From the NCBI GenBank assembly GCA_050248995.1, contig JBFWRI010000008.1, positions 4,611 through 68,610 of the forward strand: 64,000 nucleotides of DNA, written 5' to 3'. Below the pieces are notes generated by a model, which saw only the letters and a program-made list of their open reading frames with translations, searched no databases and was not told where the DNA came from. The stretch's first letter is position 1, and each line of letters opens with the position of its first letter. A program made the translations under genes and the position numbers. This document shows, piece by piece, positions 18,324 to 26,916 of the stretch. The DNA comes from JBFWRI01 sp050248995 (GTDB lineage Bacteria > Pseudomonadota > Alphaproteobacteria > JAIXQD01).

Positions 18324-19118
18324 TTATCCCCCTCGTTTTTCCTGTAGCATCAGAAGGTCGTTCCACGCCTGGCGTTTTTGCGCCGGGTTGCGCAGCAGTG
18401 CGGCCGGGTGAAACATCGGCAACACCGGCACGGTTTTGCCTGTATTGGTCGTGAAGTCATACCATTTACCGCGCAGACGCGTAATGCCCTCGGTACGTTC
18501 CAGCAGCGTTTTGGTGGCAAGGCCGCCCAGCAGGACAATAATGCGCGGGTTAACCAGTTCGATATGTTTGTGCAGGAACGGCAGGCAGGCGGCGATCTCC
18601 ATGTCGGTCGGCGTGCGGTTGCCGGGCGGGCGCCACGGCAGCACGTTGGTTATGTAATAGTCTTCGCGGCTGTTGATGCCGATGGCTGCCAGCATGCGGT
18701 CCAGCAACTGGCCGCTGCGGCCCACGAACGGCTGGCCCTGCCGGTCTTCGTCGGCGCCGGGCGCTTCGCCGATCAGCATAATGCCCGCTTGCGGGTTGCC
18801 TTCGCCGAACACAAGGTTTTTTGCGGTCTTCTTCAGCGCGCAGCCTTCAAACGCCGTCAGTTCTTTTTTCAGTTCTTCCAGACTCGCGGCAGCAACCTTC
18901 GATGGCGGTGTTGAGGTAAACGTTGTCGGCGTTAGCGAGGTGACGATAGCGGCAGGTTTCGGCGGCGGTGACGGAAGCGGGCGGGCCGCAGCGGCAGCCG
19001 GGACAGCTTTGGCGGGCGACGCTGAATAGTCGGCCCATTTCGCGGGAACCTCGCCGACGATATCGTCGGCGCCCATAACGGCAAGCCAGTCGAGTGCAGC
19101 AGCGGCGTTCAGTTCCAT
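18324..19118 (-). CDS. Type-4 uracil-DNA glycosylase
   Basis: 264 residues; removes uracil from DNA. Residues 1-90 are a low-complexity Ala/Pro/Ser/Thr linker; the catalytic domain follows with GEAPGADEDRQGQPFVG (uracil pocket motif), NVLPWRPPGNRTP and the C-terminal HPAALLRNPAQKR. Family 4 enzymes hold an iron-sulfur cluster with four cysteines; here FEGCALKKTA has only one cysteine where a C-x2-C pair is usual, while the ACLPFL cysteine is present. Proximity to ETF-QO is a recurring alphaproteobacterial neighbourhood. Ends 4 bp before the solute-binding protein gene, so the two probably share a transcript with rnhB. Confidence 0.92.
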   Translation of the reverse strand: MELNAAAALDWLAVMGADDIVGEVPAKWADYSASPAKAVPAAAAARPLPSPPPKPAAIVTSLTPTTFTSTPPSKVAAASLEELKKELTAFEGCALKKTAKNLVFGEGNPQAGIMLIGEAPGADEDRQGQPFVGRSGQLLDRMLAAIGINSREDYYITNVLPWRPPGNRTPTDMEIAACLPFLHKHIELVNPRIIVLLGGLATKTLLERTEGITRLRGKWYDFTTNTGKTVPVLPMFHPAALLRNPAQKRQAWNDLLMLQEKRGG

Positions 19119-19157
19119 CCATCCTGTTTAGCAAAGCAGGGCGCAGGATGAAACCCG

Positions 19158-19859
19158 CTAGTTCAGGGCGTTTTTATCGACTTTCGGCCTGTTGATAACC
19201 GTAACCGAGGCAATGCCCGGCGCTACCGGTACTACAGTGCCGGGTGCGGGTTTGCGGGGTTTATCGCCGAAGATGCGGTCAAGGATCTGTTCTTCCGCGT
19301 GCCGCAACGACGCATTGACATACAGCAGCGCCATCACACCCGGGTTGTTCATGACGCTGATGCTGTCAACTTCTTCGCCGTTTTCATAAACCTTGGTGAT
19401 GGTCTCGGGGTAAGAAAGCTCGATGGCCGCTTTCTTCATAAGTGTGCAGGCATGGACAAGGACTTCAAGGTGGCCCTGCGCCTGCTGGCCATTCAGTGGA
19501 TGCAGCAAATACATTTCCTTGTCTTCGGCGCGCTGCTGGATGTCTGACAATGTCGCGCGCAGGTCGGCGCCGTTCACAACCATCTCGCCGGTATATACCA
19601 AAGCGATATCGCGCATCTGTTCGAACACGGTTTGCGCAACAGCTGTTGATGACTCTTTTGTCTCTTCGATCACGCCGTTGAAAAATTCGACGTCGCCTTC
19701 CGTCATGCCGTCATATAGGCCGGCCCGCGCCGCCAGCGACAGCATCGAATCCTTAATCTCGTCGACTGACAGTTTGGAGTAGCGGTCCATCATATCGGCG
19801 AAGGCCCGCATGAACCTGCGTGCTGTTTCGTCGGGCTCGATAAAGGTCCAACCGCTCAT
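19158..19859 (-). CDS. Hypothetical protein, 233 aa
   Basis: The start is uncertain. The open frame reaches back to 20069 but would then overlap the 5' part of the divergent ETF-QO gene; ATG 19859 gives 233 residues beginning MSGWTFIEPDE and leaves an 85-bp intergenic space for two promoters. The protein is predominantly helical and acidic, without signal peptide or membrane segment, and ends in a Pro/Val-rich tail. I do not recognise a family. It lies between the uracil-DNA glycosylase and ETF-QO. Confidence 0.7.
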   Translation of the reverse strand: MSGWTFIEPDETARRFMRAFADMMDRYSKLSVDEIKDSMLSLAARAGLYDGMTEGDVEFFNGVIEETKESSTAVAQTVFEQMRDIALVYTGEMVVNGADLRATLSDIQQRAEDKEMYLLHPLNGQQAQGHLEVLVHACTLMKKAAIELSYPETITKVYENGEEVDSISVMNNPGVMALLYVNASLRHAEEQILDRIFGDKPRKPAPGTVVPVAPGIASVTVINRPKVDKNALN

Positions 19860-19944
19860 ATCCAACGAATAGCAAAATGGGTCCGCCCCCGCAACGGACT
19901 TGTTCTTAATGGTAATTAAACCCAAATAATGCTGAGCTTCTGGC

Positions 19945-21564
19945 ATGACGCGCGAAGTGATGGAATACGATGTTCTGGTTGTGGGCGCAGGGCCCAGCGG
20001 CTTGGCGGCAGCCATACGCCTGAAGCAGCTGGCGGCAGCCGCCGGTAAGGAAATATCGGTCTGCATCATCGAGAAGGGCGCCGAGGTTGGTGCACACCTT
20101 CTTAGCGGCGCTGTGCTGGAACCGCGCGCGCTGGAAGAACTGTTTCCCGATTACAAGGAACGCGGTGCGCCACTGGAAACGCCGGTGCAGGAAGACAAGT
20201 TTTATTTCCTGACCAAAGGCAGCGCTGTGCGTTTGCCGACACCGCCGCAAATGCACAACGAAGGCAACTTCATCATCTCGCTGGGTGCCGTTGCAAAGTG
20301 GATGGCGCAGCAGGCCGAAGCGCTGGGCGTCGAGATTTACGCGGGCTTTGCCGGTGCCGAGGTTCTGTATGATGAACATGGCCATGTTGTGGGCGTGGCC
20401 ACCGGCGACATGGGTGTAGCCAAGGACGGCAGCCACAAGCCCGATTACACGCCGGGTGTTGAACTGCGTGCCAAGCAGACCGTGTTTGCCGAAGGCGCGC
20501 GCGGTTCGCTGACCAAGACGATCATCAAGAAATTCGCGTTAGACGCCGGAAAACAGCCGCAAACGTACTCGCTGGGCGTGAAGGAAATATGGGAAATTGC
20601 GCCTGAAAAGTTCAGGGCTGGGCGCGTTATTCACACGATTGGCTGGCCGCTGGACAGCAGCACATATGGCGGCGGCTGGTGTTATCACTTTGGCGCCAAC
20701 AAGGTCAGCATCGGTTTTGTGACCGGGCTTGATTACACAAATCCTTATCTGTCGCCGTACGAAGAAATGCAGCGTTATAAGACGCACCCGCTGTTTGCTG
20801 AATTGCTGAAGGGTGGGCGACGCATCAATTACGGCGCACGCGCAATTGTGACTGGCGGCTTGCAGGCATTGCCGAAGCTGACATTCCCCGGTGGCTTGCT
20901 GGTGGGCGACACCGCAGGGTTCCTGAACGTACCGAAGATCAAGGGCAACCATACGGCAATGAAGTCGGGCATTCTGGCGGCCGAGGCGATTTTCGAGCAG
21001 ATATTCAACAGCGACGGGTTGGGCGAAGTCGTCAGTTATGCGCAGCGTTTCGAGCGGTCATGGCTGATGAACGAGCTGAGCCGCGTGCGCAATATCAAAC
21101 CGGCGTTCAAGTGGGGCCTGTGGGCCGCACTTATCTATGGTGCAATCGACACTTATATATTGCGTGGGCGCGCGCCGTGGACATTGCCCACCAAGGCCGT
21201 GCACACAACGCTGAAAAAAGCCAAGGATGTGAAGCCAATTGTGTATCCGAAGCCGGATGGCGTGCTGACGTTCGACCGCCTGACCAGTGTTTCACTAACC
21301 AACACCTTCCACGCCGAAGACCAGCCCGTGCACCTGCAGTTGGTGCGGGGCGGCGCCGTGATGGTGGACGTGAACAACAAGGTGTATGACTCGCCCGAGA
21401 CCCGCTATTGCCCCGCCGGGGTGTACGAGTTTGTTGACGGTAAATTCCATATCAATGCGCAGAACTGCATTCACTGCAAAACCTGCGACATCAAAGACCC
21501 GACGCAGAATATCAACTGGGTTGTGCCGGAAGGCTCGGGCGGCCCCAACTACGGCGAGATGTAA
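19945..21564 (+). CDS. Electron transfer flavoprotein-ubiquinone oxidoreductase
   Basis: 539 residues. Inner-membrane-associated enzyme that takes electrons from reduced ETF, and so from acyl-CoA dehydrogenases such as the one at 3635, and reduces ubiquinone. FAD-binding VVGAGPSGLAAAIRLK begins near residue 11; the central GGLQALPKLTFPGGLLVGD and a quinone/membrane-binding surface follow; the C-terminal 4Fe-4S ligands are in RYCPAGVYEF and NCIHCKTCDIKDP. Length and architecture equal human ETFDH and alphaproteobacterial homologues. Its stop codon is immediately followed by the second long palindrome and a terminator. Confidence 0.97.
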   Translation: MTREVMEYDVLVVGAGPSGLAAAIRLKQLAAAAGKEISVCIIEKGAEVGAHLLSGAVLEPRALEELFPDYKERGAPLETPVQEDKFYFLTKGSAVRLPTPPQMHNEGNFIISLGAVAKWMAQQAEALGVEIYAGFAGAEVLYDEHGHVVGVATGDMGVAKDGSHKPDYTPGVELRAKQTVFAEGARGSLTKTIIKKFALDAGKQPQTYSLGVKEIWEIAPEKFRAGRVIHTIGWPLDSSTYGGGWCYHFGANKVSIGFVTGLDYTNPYLSPYEEMQRYKTHPLFAELLKGGRRINYGARAIVTGGLQALPKLTFPGGLLVGDTAGFLNVPKIKGNHTAMKSGILAAEAIFEQIFNSDGLGEVVSYAQRFERSWLMNELSRVRNIKPAFKWGLWAALIYGAIDTYILRGRAPWTLPTKAVHTTLKKAKDVKPIVYPKPDGVLTFDRLTSVSLTNTFHAEDQPVHLQLVRGGAVMVDVNNKVYDSPETRYCPAGVYEFVDGKFHINAQNCIHCKTCDIKDPTQNINWVVPEGSGGPNYGEM

Positions 21565-21685
21565 GAATTACGCGAGGCTGGCCCATCTAGCGAACGTGGC
21601 TGCGCTTCCGGCACTCACGTATTCAACATACGCCCCGTTCCGGTTCTCGCCACGCTCTACTATCTGGCACAACCTGACGTAATTC
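21565..21685. repeat. Long imperfect palindrome, copy 2 (between convergent genes)
   Basis: Begins right after the ETF-QO stop. Outer arms GAATTACG (21565-21572) and CGTAATTC (21678-21685) pair perfectly; inner arms CGTGGC (21595-21600) and GCCACG (21649-21654) pair next to the shared core CTGCGCTTCCGG / TCCGGTTCTCG. Compared with copy 1 at 5431-5556 the inner arms have changed on both sides while keeping complementarity. Confidence 0.8.
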
Positions 21686-21690
21686 TGACA

Positions 21691-21727
21691 AAGAAAAACC
21701 CCGCCGGTGAGGGCGGGGTTTCTTTTG
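21691..21727. terminator. Bidirectional rho-independent terminator, copy 1
   Basis: Stem AAACCCCGCC / GGCGGGGTTT with a 6-base loop, A-run on the left and T-run on the right, so it can act on both strands. It serves the convergent ETF-QO and outer-membrane protein genes and is nearly identical to the terminator at 23325. Confidence 0.85.
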
Positions 21728-21763
21728 CAAGGCCCTGTTTAGCACAGGGATATCGGTGTCGCC

Positions 21764-23236
21764 TTAGAACGACGGGCGCACGGTGCCCCAGTCGAAGCTC
21801 TTTTCGCGGCCTGTTACGCCGTTGCGATCAGCTTGCAGTTTCAGCGTAAACTGGACAAAGAAGCGATCGGTGTCGTTAAACGGCGATCCATCGGCGGCGT
21901 TGAAGGAACCGAAGCCTGTATCCATCGTAACCCAGCTGCCGAGTTCCTGTTTATAGGTGACATTCCATTCGTCACCATAATCAGCGTCGTTGGTTTCTGC
22001 GCCAAAGTCATGCCATTCAAAGCGCAGCTTGGCGTCGTTGAAAAGGTTGCAGGTCGGCCAAATATCATCGACCTTATAGCCGAAGCTGACAGAACGGTCG
22101 ACCAGACCCTCAGGGATGATGACGCCAGTAGTGATGGCATCGGTCAGCCCGTTGTGGCGGCTTAGGCCGGTATTGCTGGCCCACGGCGTCGTGACGGACG
22201 TGGTGTTGTCCCCCTCGAACACTTCATATCCGAACTGTGTGAACAGGCGGCCTGCCATAAAGTTCGGCGTGTACCACAGGCCGGGCTTCGCCATGTAGTA
22301 GTTGAGGCTGTAGTCGTTCGGGTTGGTACCGGCATCGGTCTGACGTGCATATGACAGGTCTAGCTTGAATGCAAATGGATCCAGACCCTTGTCCAGCAGG
22401 TTCAGCGGCAGGTCTGTCTTGGTGCGCAGGCCGTATGTGTTCGAGCTGAGGAAGTTTTCATCATCCATATCTACGATATAGCCAAATGCGCTTGCCCGTG
22501 TGTATGGGATAAGGCCGGTGCCGAAGTTGAACAGGTGTGAATCGCTGTTCTGGATACCATCGGCGTTTTCATGACCAATGTGATTGCGACGCGCATCTAC
22601 ATATGAATAGCGGAAGTCGACGGCCTGACCGAAGGACAGGCTGCCGTAGGCGGCATCATAATTGCTGCGGTTTTGGCGCCAGTCGGCAGCACCGATCCAG
22701 CGGCCATCGTCAAAATTGAGTGTCTGGCGGCCAACGCGGGTCTCAAATAGCGTGCCGTGCGGGCCCTTCAGCACGTCAATATTGCTGAGATCGAATTCGC
22801 GGACATAGCCGATGTAGGCTTCACTGACTTCCATCGTCGCGGGGTCGAGGATAGTGGAGCGGGTACCGCCGAGGCTATTAACGCCGTTGGCGTATCTGTC
22901 GCCAAAAGGCACTATAACGCTTTCCACAGCACCGCGAGCATACAGGCCGCGCACTGGCAGGGTGGTTATGCCGAGCTTGGCGCCGAGAGTATTGGCATCA
23001 GAACCGAGCAATCCTTCCTGCTCGGCATTTTCATAACGGGCACGCGCTTCAAGGTCGACCTTTAGTTCGGTAAGAGAGCGCAGGATGTCGGTGTTGCGCA
23101 ATTCTTCAGCCGAGAAGGTGGTGACGGGCACAGGTGTATCGCTAATCGTTTGATGCCGGGCAGGGGCTGCATAAGCGGGGGTTGCGGCCAGCGATGTAAG
23201 TACTATTAGGGTAGTGGCGAGGAATTGTTTGCTCAT
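21764..23236 (-). CDS. Outer-membrane channel protein (alginate-export/porin-like) with TonB-plug-like segments
   Basis: 490 residues with a signal peptide ending AAPA and a good AGGGAGA ribosome site. From about residue 60 it aligns with the neighbouring 406-residue outer-membrane protein (shared RYEN, GRQTL---DDGRW, W-ADWRQN-SNYDA blocks), so it is a beta-barrel of the alginate-export-like type. It differs by two stretches that look like a TonB-dependent receptor plug: residues 30-57 (TISDTPVPVTTFSAEEL...) and 150-165 (LSNIDVLKGPHGTLFE), the latter inserted exactly between blocks that are contiguous in the paralogue. It ends in an aromatic residue (RPSF), as outer-membrane barrels do. Substrate unknown. 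Confidence 0.8.
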   Translation of the reverse strand: MSKQFLATTLIVLTSLAATPAYAAPARHQTISDTPVPVTTFSAEELRNTDILRSLTELKVDLEARARYENAEQEGLLGSDANTLGAKLGITTLPVRGLYARGAVESVIVPFGDRYANGVNSLGGTRSTILDPATMEVSEAYIGYVREFDLSNIDVLKGPHGTLFETRVGRQTLNFDDGRWIGAADWRQNRSNYDAAYGSLSFGQAVDFRYSYVDARRNHIGHENADGIQNSDSHLFNFGTGLIPYTRASAFGYIVDMDDENFLSSNTYGLRTKTDLPLNLLDKGLDPFAFKLDLSYARQTDAGTNPNDYSLNYYMAKPGLWYTPNFMAGRLFTQFGYEVFEGDNTTSVTTPWASNTGLSRHNGLTDAITTGVIIPEGLVDRSVSFGYKVDDIWPTCNLFNDAKLRFEWHDFGAETNDADYGDEWNVTYKQELGSWVTMDTGFGSFNAADGSPFNDTDRFFVQFTLKLQADRNGVTGREKSFDWGTVRPSF

Positions 23237-23324
23237 TATGGTCTCCCTGAAAAAATGCTGGTTTGACGCTACGATTTGGATAGTGGGCCGTCAATCTGGA
23301 AAAGCGCCGTTCCTCAGGGAGCTA

Positions 23325-23359
23325 AAGAAAAACCCCGCCGGTGAGGGCGGGGTTTTCTT
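23325..23359. terminator. Rho-independent terminator, copy 2
   Basis: Stem AAAACCCCGCC / GGCGGGGTTTT with the same 6-base loop as copy 1 at 21691. On the minus strand it ends the 406-residue outer-membrane protein gene, 26 bp beyond its stop. The near identity of the two hairpins suggests gene and terminator were duplicated together or kept alike by gene conversion. Confidence 0.85.
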
Positions 23360-23384
23360 AGCTTTTCGCTAAATCAGGCGGAGA

Positions 23385-24605
23385 TTAGATCTTCGCGCTG
23401 ACTTCGACGATGAACTTATCCGTATCGGCGCCGAAGGTATCAGCGTCATACGAGAAGAAGTATACACCGGCATTGTAGTGCTTGCCGAAGTCCTTGTTCA
23501 GACCGACATTCCACTCGGTTCCGAGATCGGCGCCGCCGTTCTCAGCCGTGAAGTCATGCCATTCTGCACAGATGTTCAGGCCGTCAACCCATGGGTTGAC
23601 CTGAGCAACTTCAACGTGAGCGCCGACGTACAGGTCTTCAAGACCGACGCCGCCGTTCGACAGGCCGATAACATCAGCACCGCCGTTGAACTTGTGTGCA
23701 TCCGAGAACGGAGCCACGATGCCGTTGACGCCATCGGCTTCAGCAACTTCATAGCCAACCTTGGCTGTGAAGCTCTTGTAGCCTACGCCGCCTTCAAGGG
23801 CATAGTAGTTCAGGTCGTAGCTGGCAGCATTGTCACCAGCATCTTCCTGATTGGCCCATTCAGCCGAGTACAGAGCGCGCCATGCGTTGTCGATGGCGTA
23901 TTCACCCGCACCGCGGACACCCCAGGTGGTGCTGCCTTGAGCGGCGATTTCATCGCTGTCAAGGAAGTAGCCGTAACCTGAAACCGTCAGGAACTTCAGC
24001 AGGTCGGTGCTGACGTTCAGCAGGTGGCTGTCATGCTCGACAGTACCTGTTGTCGCTTCGCTGCCGATGTTGGTGTTCAGCTGGCCAACGTAAGCGTAAG
24101 TGGCTGTGACACCCTTAAGCGCTTTGGTTTGCAACAGAACAGCATCATAGCTGGTGTGGTTCTGACGCCATGTGTCCGAACCAACCCAACGGCCGTTGTC
24201 CATGTTTTCCAGCGTCTGACGACCGGCACGCAGGGTGCTGTCGAAGTTGCTGTATTGCAGGAAGGCCTGGTTGACTTCGGCTGTTTCCGGATCGGCGACC
24301 GTTGATTGGCCGACCTTGCCGTTGACAGTGTCGTTGTAGTCTTCGTTGAGGATGCCTGACACACCTTCGAATTCGACCATACCGCTTACGCCGTAGAAGT
24401 CGCCGGTGGTGTAGCCAAGACGTGCGCCAGCCGTAAAGGCATTGGCGTCATCCAGTGCGGTGGTGTCAACGTTTTCATAACGAACGCGTGCATCCCCCGA
24501 CACTTTACCTTCCGTGATCGCCTTGGTGAAATCGGTACCGGCGAACGCGGGAGCAGCGGCAACAAGCAGAACGCCCGCAGCAGCCATTACTAGTGTTTTG
24601 TTCAT
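23385..24605 (-). CDS. Outer-membrane channel protein, alginate-export/porin-like
   Basis: 406 residues from ATG 24605, which follows a GGAG site and opens a signal peptide cleaved near APAFAG. The rest is a regular alternation of short polar/aromatic strands typical of a monomeric beta-barrel, ending in the classical hydrophobic outer-membrane C-terminus (FIVEVSAKI). Family resemblance is to alginate-export-type barrels; the substrate cannot be read from sequence. It is the better-preserved relative of the gene at 21764. The AT-rich region upstream, with a CtrA-type site about 215 bp away, probably contains its promoter. Likely an abundant general or nutrient porin, which is inference. Confidence 0.85.
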   Translation of the reverse strand: MNKTLVMAAAGVLLVAAAPAFAGTDFTKAITEGKVSGDARVRYENVDTTALDDANAFTAGARLGYTTGDFYGVSGMVEFEGVSGILNEDYNDTVNGKVGQSTVADPETAEVNQAFLQYSNFDSTLRAGRQTLENMDNGRWVGSDTWRQNHTSYDAVLLQTKALKGVTATYAYVGQLNTNIGSEATTGTVEHDSHLLNVSTDLLKFLTVSGYGYFLDSDEIAAQGSTTWGVRGAGEYAIDNAWRALYSAEWANQEDAGDNAASYDLNYYALEGGVGYKSFTAKVGYEVAEADGVNGIVAPFSDAHKFNGGADVIGLSNGGVGLEDLYVGAHVEVAQVNPWVDGLNICAEWHDFTAENGGADLGTEWNVGLNKDFGKHYNAGVYFFSYDADTFGADTDKFIVEVSAKI

Positions 24606-24816
24606 GTAAAACTCCACAGTTGGTGAACGGACCAAATTTACGGGCGTGGTTAGAGTCGGTCAATCAACTGCGGATTCATGCAACTTTTCGTGTGATATTC
24701 CTGCCACGATACGCCTGGGGCCAAGTCTGTGGGTTATTCTGAATTCGCAAGCAAATGTATGCACCTAGAGCCACATATTGAAGCATCCGTTTTGTTAACG
24801 GTCCTTTCAAACATTG

Positions 24817-24831
24817 TTAACAATGCCTTAA
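24817..24831. promoter_or_regulatory. Candidate CtrA site TTAA-N7-TTAA
   Basis: TTAACAATGCCTTAA, a perfect TTAA-N7-TTAA. It lies 90 bp upstream of the 648-residue secreted-protein gene, just before the shared leader, and about 215 bp upstream of the divergent porin. Confidence 0.5.
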
Positions 24832-24836
24832 GAATC

Positions 24837-24910
24837 ATTCCGGACCTTTAATTAATTCTTCAAATTAAGGGGTTACTCTGGTTCCCGGGAAATGCCTGTT
24901 TTTTGGGGGC
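24837..24910 (+). promoter_or_regulatory. Shared leader element, copy 1
   Basis: Conserved landmarks in order: ATTCCGG (24837), CTTTAA, then GGGAAATGCCTG and a T-run into GGGGGC (24905-24910). It is the most divergent of four copies, and the distance from TTCCGG to the G-run (67 bp) matches the others (63-65 bp). Confidence 0.6.
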
Positions 24911-24920
24911 GTAAGAGGAA

Positions 24921-26867
24921 ATGAGTAGCTGTCGTCACCACGCATTCGCTTGTGCGCAGGCATTCTGCCTGCTGTTGGCGCTTGTGTGCGTGATATCGCA
25001 TCCTGCTGCCGCCCGTGAGGGGGGCAACACCAACGCGCCCGGTCTTGATGTCAGTAAAGTACAGGATAACGTCACGTCGGGCATGCATGTGACGCGCGTG
25101 GCGGGCACTGTTGAGGGCGCCGCTATCGTTGCTGGCGCCAGTGACGTATTGCTAAGCGCCCATGGCAGTGACCGCTACATTGATAATCTGTCCGGTAACA
25201 AGATGCTGGTTCCGTTCCGCACCGTTGGTGAAATGACCTCATTCTTCAATGGTGTTAGCACGTCGCAGTTCCGCTTTGACTTTTACCGTCCGCAAACCAC
25301 GCAGACGGTTGACTACCAGGATGGTGTGTCGGATGTCGCCAATCTGGTATTAGGCCAGTCGACAGAACAAATTGTTACACTGCCTGCGGCGCGCGTTGAT
25401 ACGCGCAGTGACAACGCCTTCAGCGCCTCGCGCGAAGTACGCCGCAGCCAGGACCTAAATATGGAGCGCAGTGATTGCCGCCGTCCGTACAACCCTTCAA
25501 CCGGCCTCGAAGATATGACACAGCCGGCCAATGTCTGCAATGAACATAACTGGGTTGAAACCGTCACCGCCATTTTCACATACAACCCGACGCTGAGGAA
25601 CAGCAGCAACCAATCGATTGACAGCCCGAGCCGCAGCGTGCTGTCGACTTCAGCTCGCAGTCTTGCCAGTTCGCTGACCCACCAGTGGTCGCTCAGCTGG
25701 GATAATTCGGGCAACGCGCCTGCGGTCAGCTATCCTGACCCGCGCGCCTGTCCGCCAAGCTATACGCACGGACAACTTTATTGGGATGTCGCTTCAACTG
25801 GCAACAGCCGCTCGGCGACAGCTGCAGAACTGTCCGCACTGGGTACGAACGGCGGCATGTGCCCCGAAGGCGTTGAAAGCGCAACGCGTACATGGGATGT
25901 CGAGCGCCGTTACCAGTGTTATGACGCACAATCCTTCCCGCAATCCACCACACGGGATGTGAACGTTGCCTATATCGACGTTGTGTGTAAGGAGCCGGCG
26001 GACGAAGACGGCACCTGCGGCACGGCGTATGAATTCTACTTCGACCGTTCAACCCCGCCGCCTGCGGCCACCAACCGCACGCTGTGTGCAACCGGCGTAG
26101 CCACGGCACCCGTGCGTGTGAACGCCGTTACATGGGGCTGGCAGTGCGAAGGCACGGAAACTTCGGCATCGTGCACGGCCATTCGCACCGGCGCTTATCA
26201 GTCCGTTTACTCCGATTGTCGCCCGCCAAACCATGAAACCAATGCGACGATGACTGCACAGCAATGGCAGCAAAGCGGCAGTTACAGGCAATACGTCTGC
26301 AACGTTGACCGCAACCTGCCGACGAATTCGTACCTGACCCAGTATCAGGCCATCAATTCTGCCGCTGCGCCGAAAAGCTACCCGAGCAACCAGGCTGCGC
26401 TGTATTCATGCCTGAAGGGAACGAACAATCAGATGCGCTATGTTCTGGGCGGCCGCACGGCCGGTGATGACTGGCACAACGCCAATTACAGAAACTGGGC
26501 GCCGCCTGGATTCCATCGTAATGCTACAGACTATCATCAGTTCTATCTGACCGGCAGCGCCAATGAGTGCGAAGGCTGCGTGGTGCTCCAGATGGTCTAT
26601 TGCACGGACGAGCCGGATTATCCGACCACATGCCCGGCGGCGACAGGATTGTTCTGGTACAACACGCCCTTCCAGCCGCCGTGTGAACCGGAAGTAGAGC
26701 CGACCTATCATTATGACGGTTCACTGCCAGCAGGTACGCAGTTTGAAAGACGTGCCCTGGGCGACAGCGTGTATATGTGCGGCATGTACGGCCGCTGGAC
26801 TTACGCCAGCCAGCAAGGGAATTATGCGTCGAATAAGCTGGAACAGGAAAACCAAGTTTGCCAGTAG
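24921..26867 (+). CDS. Large secreted cysteine-containing protein, module family member 1
   Basis: 648 residues with a signal peptide (FCLLLALVCVISHPAAA). Residues about 70-125 (DVLLSAHGSDRYIDN, MLVPFRT) are a diverged copy of the first half of the module shared by the next four genes; the CCPA half is absent. Around residues 361-423 there is a DGTCGTAY ... WGWQCEGTETSASCTA unit, a type of small cysteine repeat seen in many bacterial surface proteins. The remainder is rich in Tyr, Asn, Thr and Cys with no known enzyme motif. No C-terminal beta-barrel, LPxTG or lipobox is visible. Probably exported and disulfide-bonded; function unknown. Confidence 0.8.
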   Translation: MSSCRHHAFACAQAFCLLLALVCVISHPAAAREGGNTNAPGLDVSKVQDNVTSGMHVTRVAGTVEGAAIVAGASDVLLSAHGSDRYIDNLSGNKMLVPFRTVGEMTSFFNGVSTSQFRFDFYRPQTTQTVDYQDGVSDVANLVLGQSTEQIVTLPAARVDTRSDNAFSASREVRRSQDLNMERSDCRRPYNPSTGLEDMTQPANVCNEHNWVETVTAIFTYNPTLRNSSNQSIDSPSRSVLSTSARSLASSLTHQWSLSWDNSGNAPAVSYPDPRACPPSYTHGQLYWDVASTGNSRSATAAELSALGTNGGMCPEGVESATRTWDVERRYQCYDAQSFPQSTTRDVNVAYIDVVCKEPADEDGTCGTAYEFYFDRSTPPPAATNRTLCATGVATAPVRVNAVTWGWQCEGTETSASCTAIRTGAYQSVYSDCRPPNHETNATMTAQQWQQSGSYRQYVCNVDRNLPTNSYLTQYQAINSAAAPKSYPSNQAALYSCLKGTNNQMRYVLGGRTAGDDWHNANYRNWAPPGFHRNATDYHQFYLTGSANECEGCVVLQMVYCTDEPDYPTTCPAATGLFWYNTPFQPPCEPEVEPTYHYDGSLPAGTQFERRALGDSVYMCGMYGRWTYASQQGNYASNKLEQENQVCQ

Positions 26868-26916
26868 AGCTGCCGGGTCTTTGTATAAATATAATTTAAA
26901 ATCAATACCTTATTAT

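Larger units (their letters stand above)
24606..24920. other. AT-rich divergent intergenic region
   Basis: 315 bp between the divergent porin and the first large secreted-protein gene. It holds a perfect TTAA-N7-TTAA site (24817-24831) and, from 24837 on, the first copy of the leader shared by the secreted-protein genes. No gene is seen. Confidence 0.7.
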
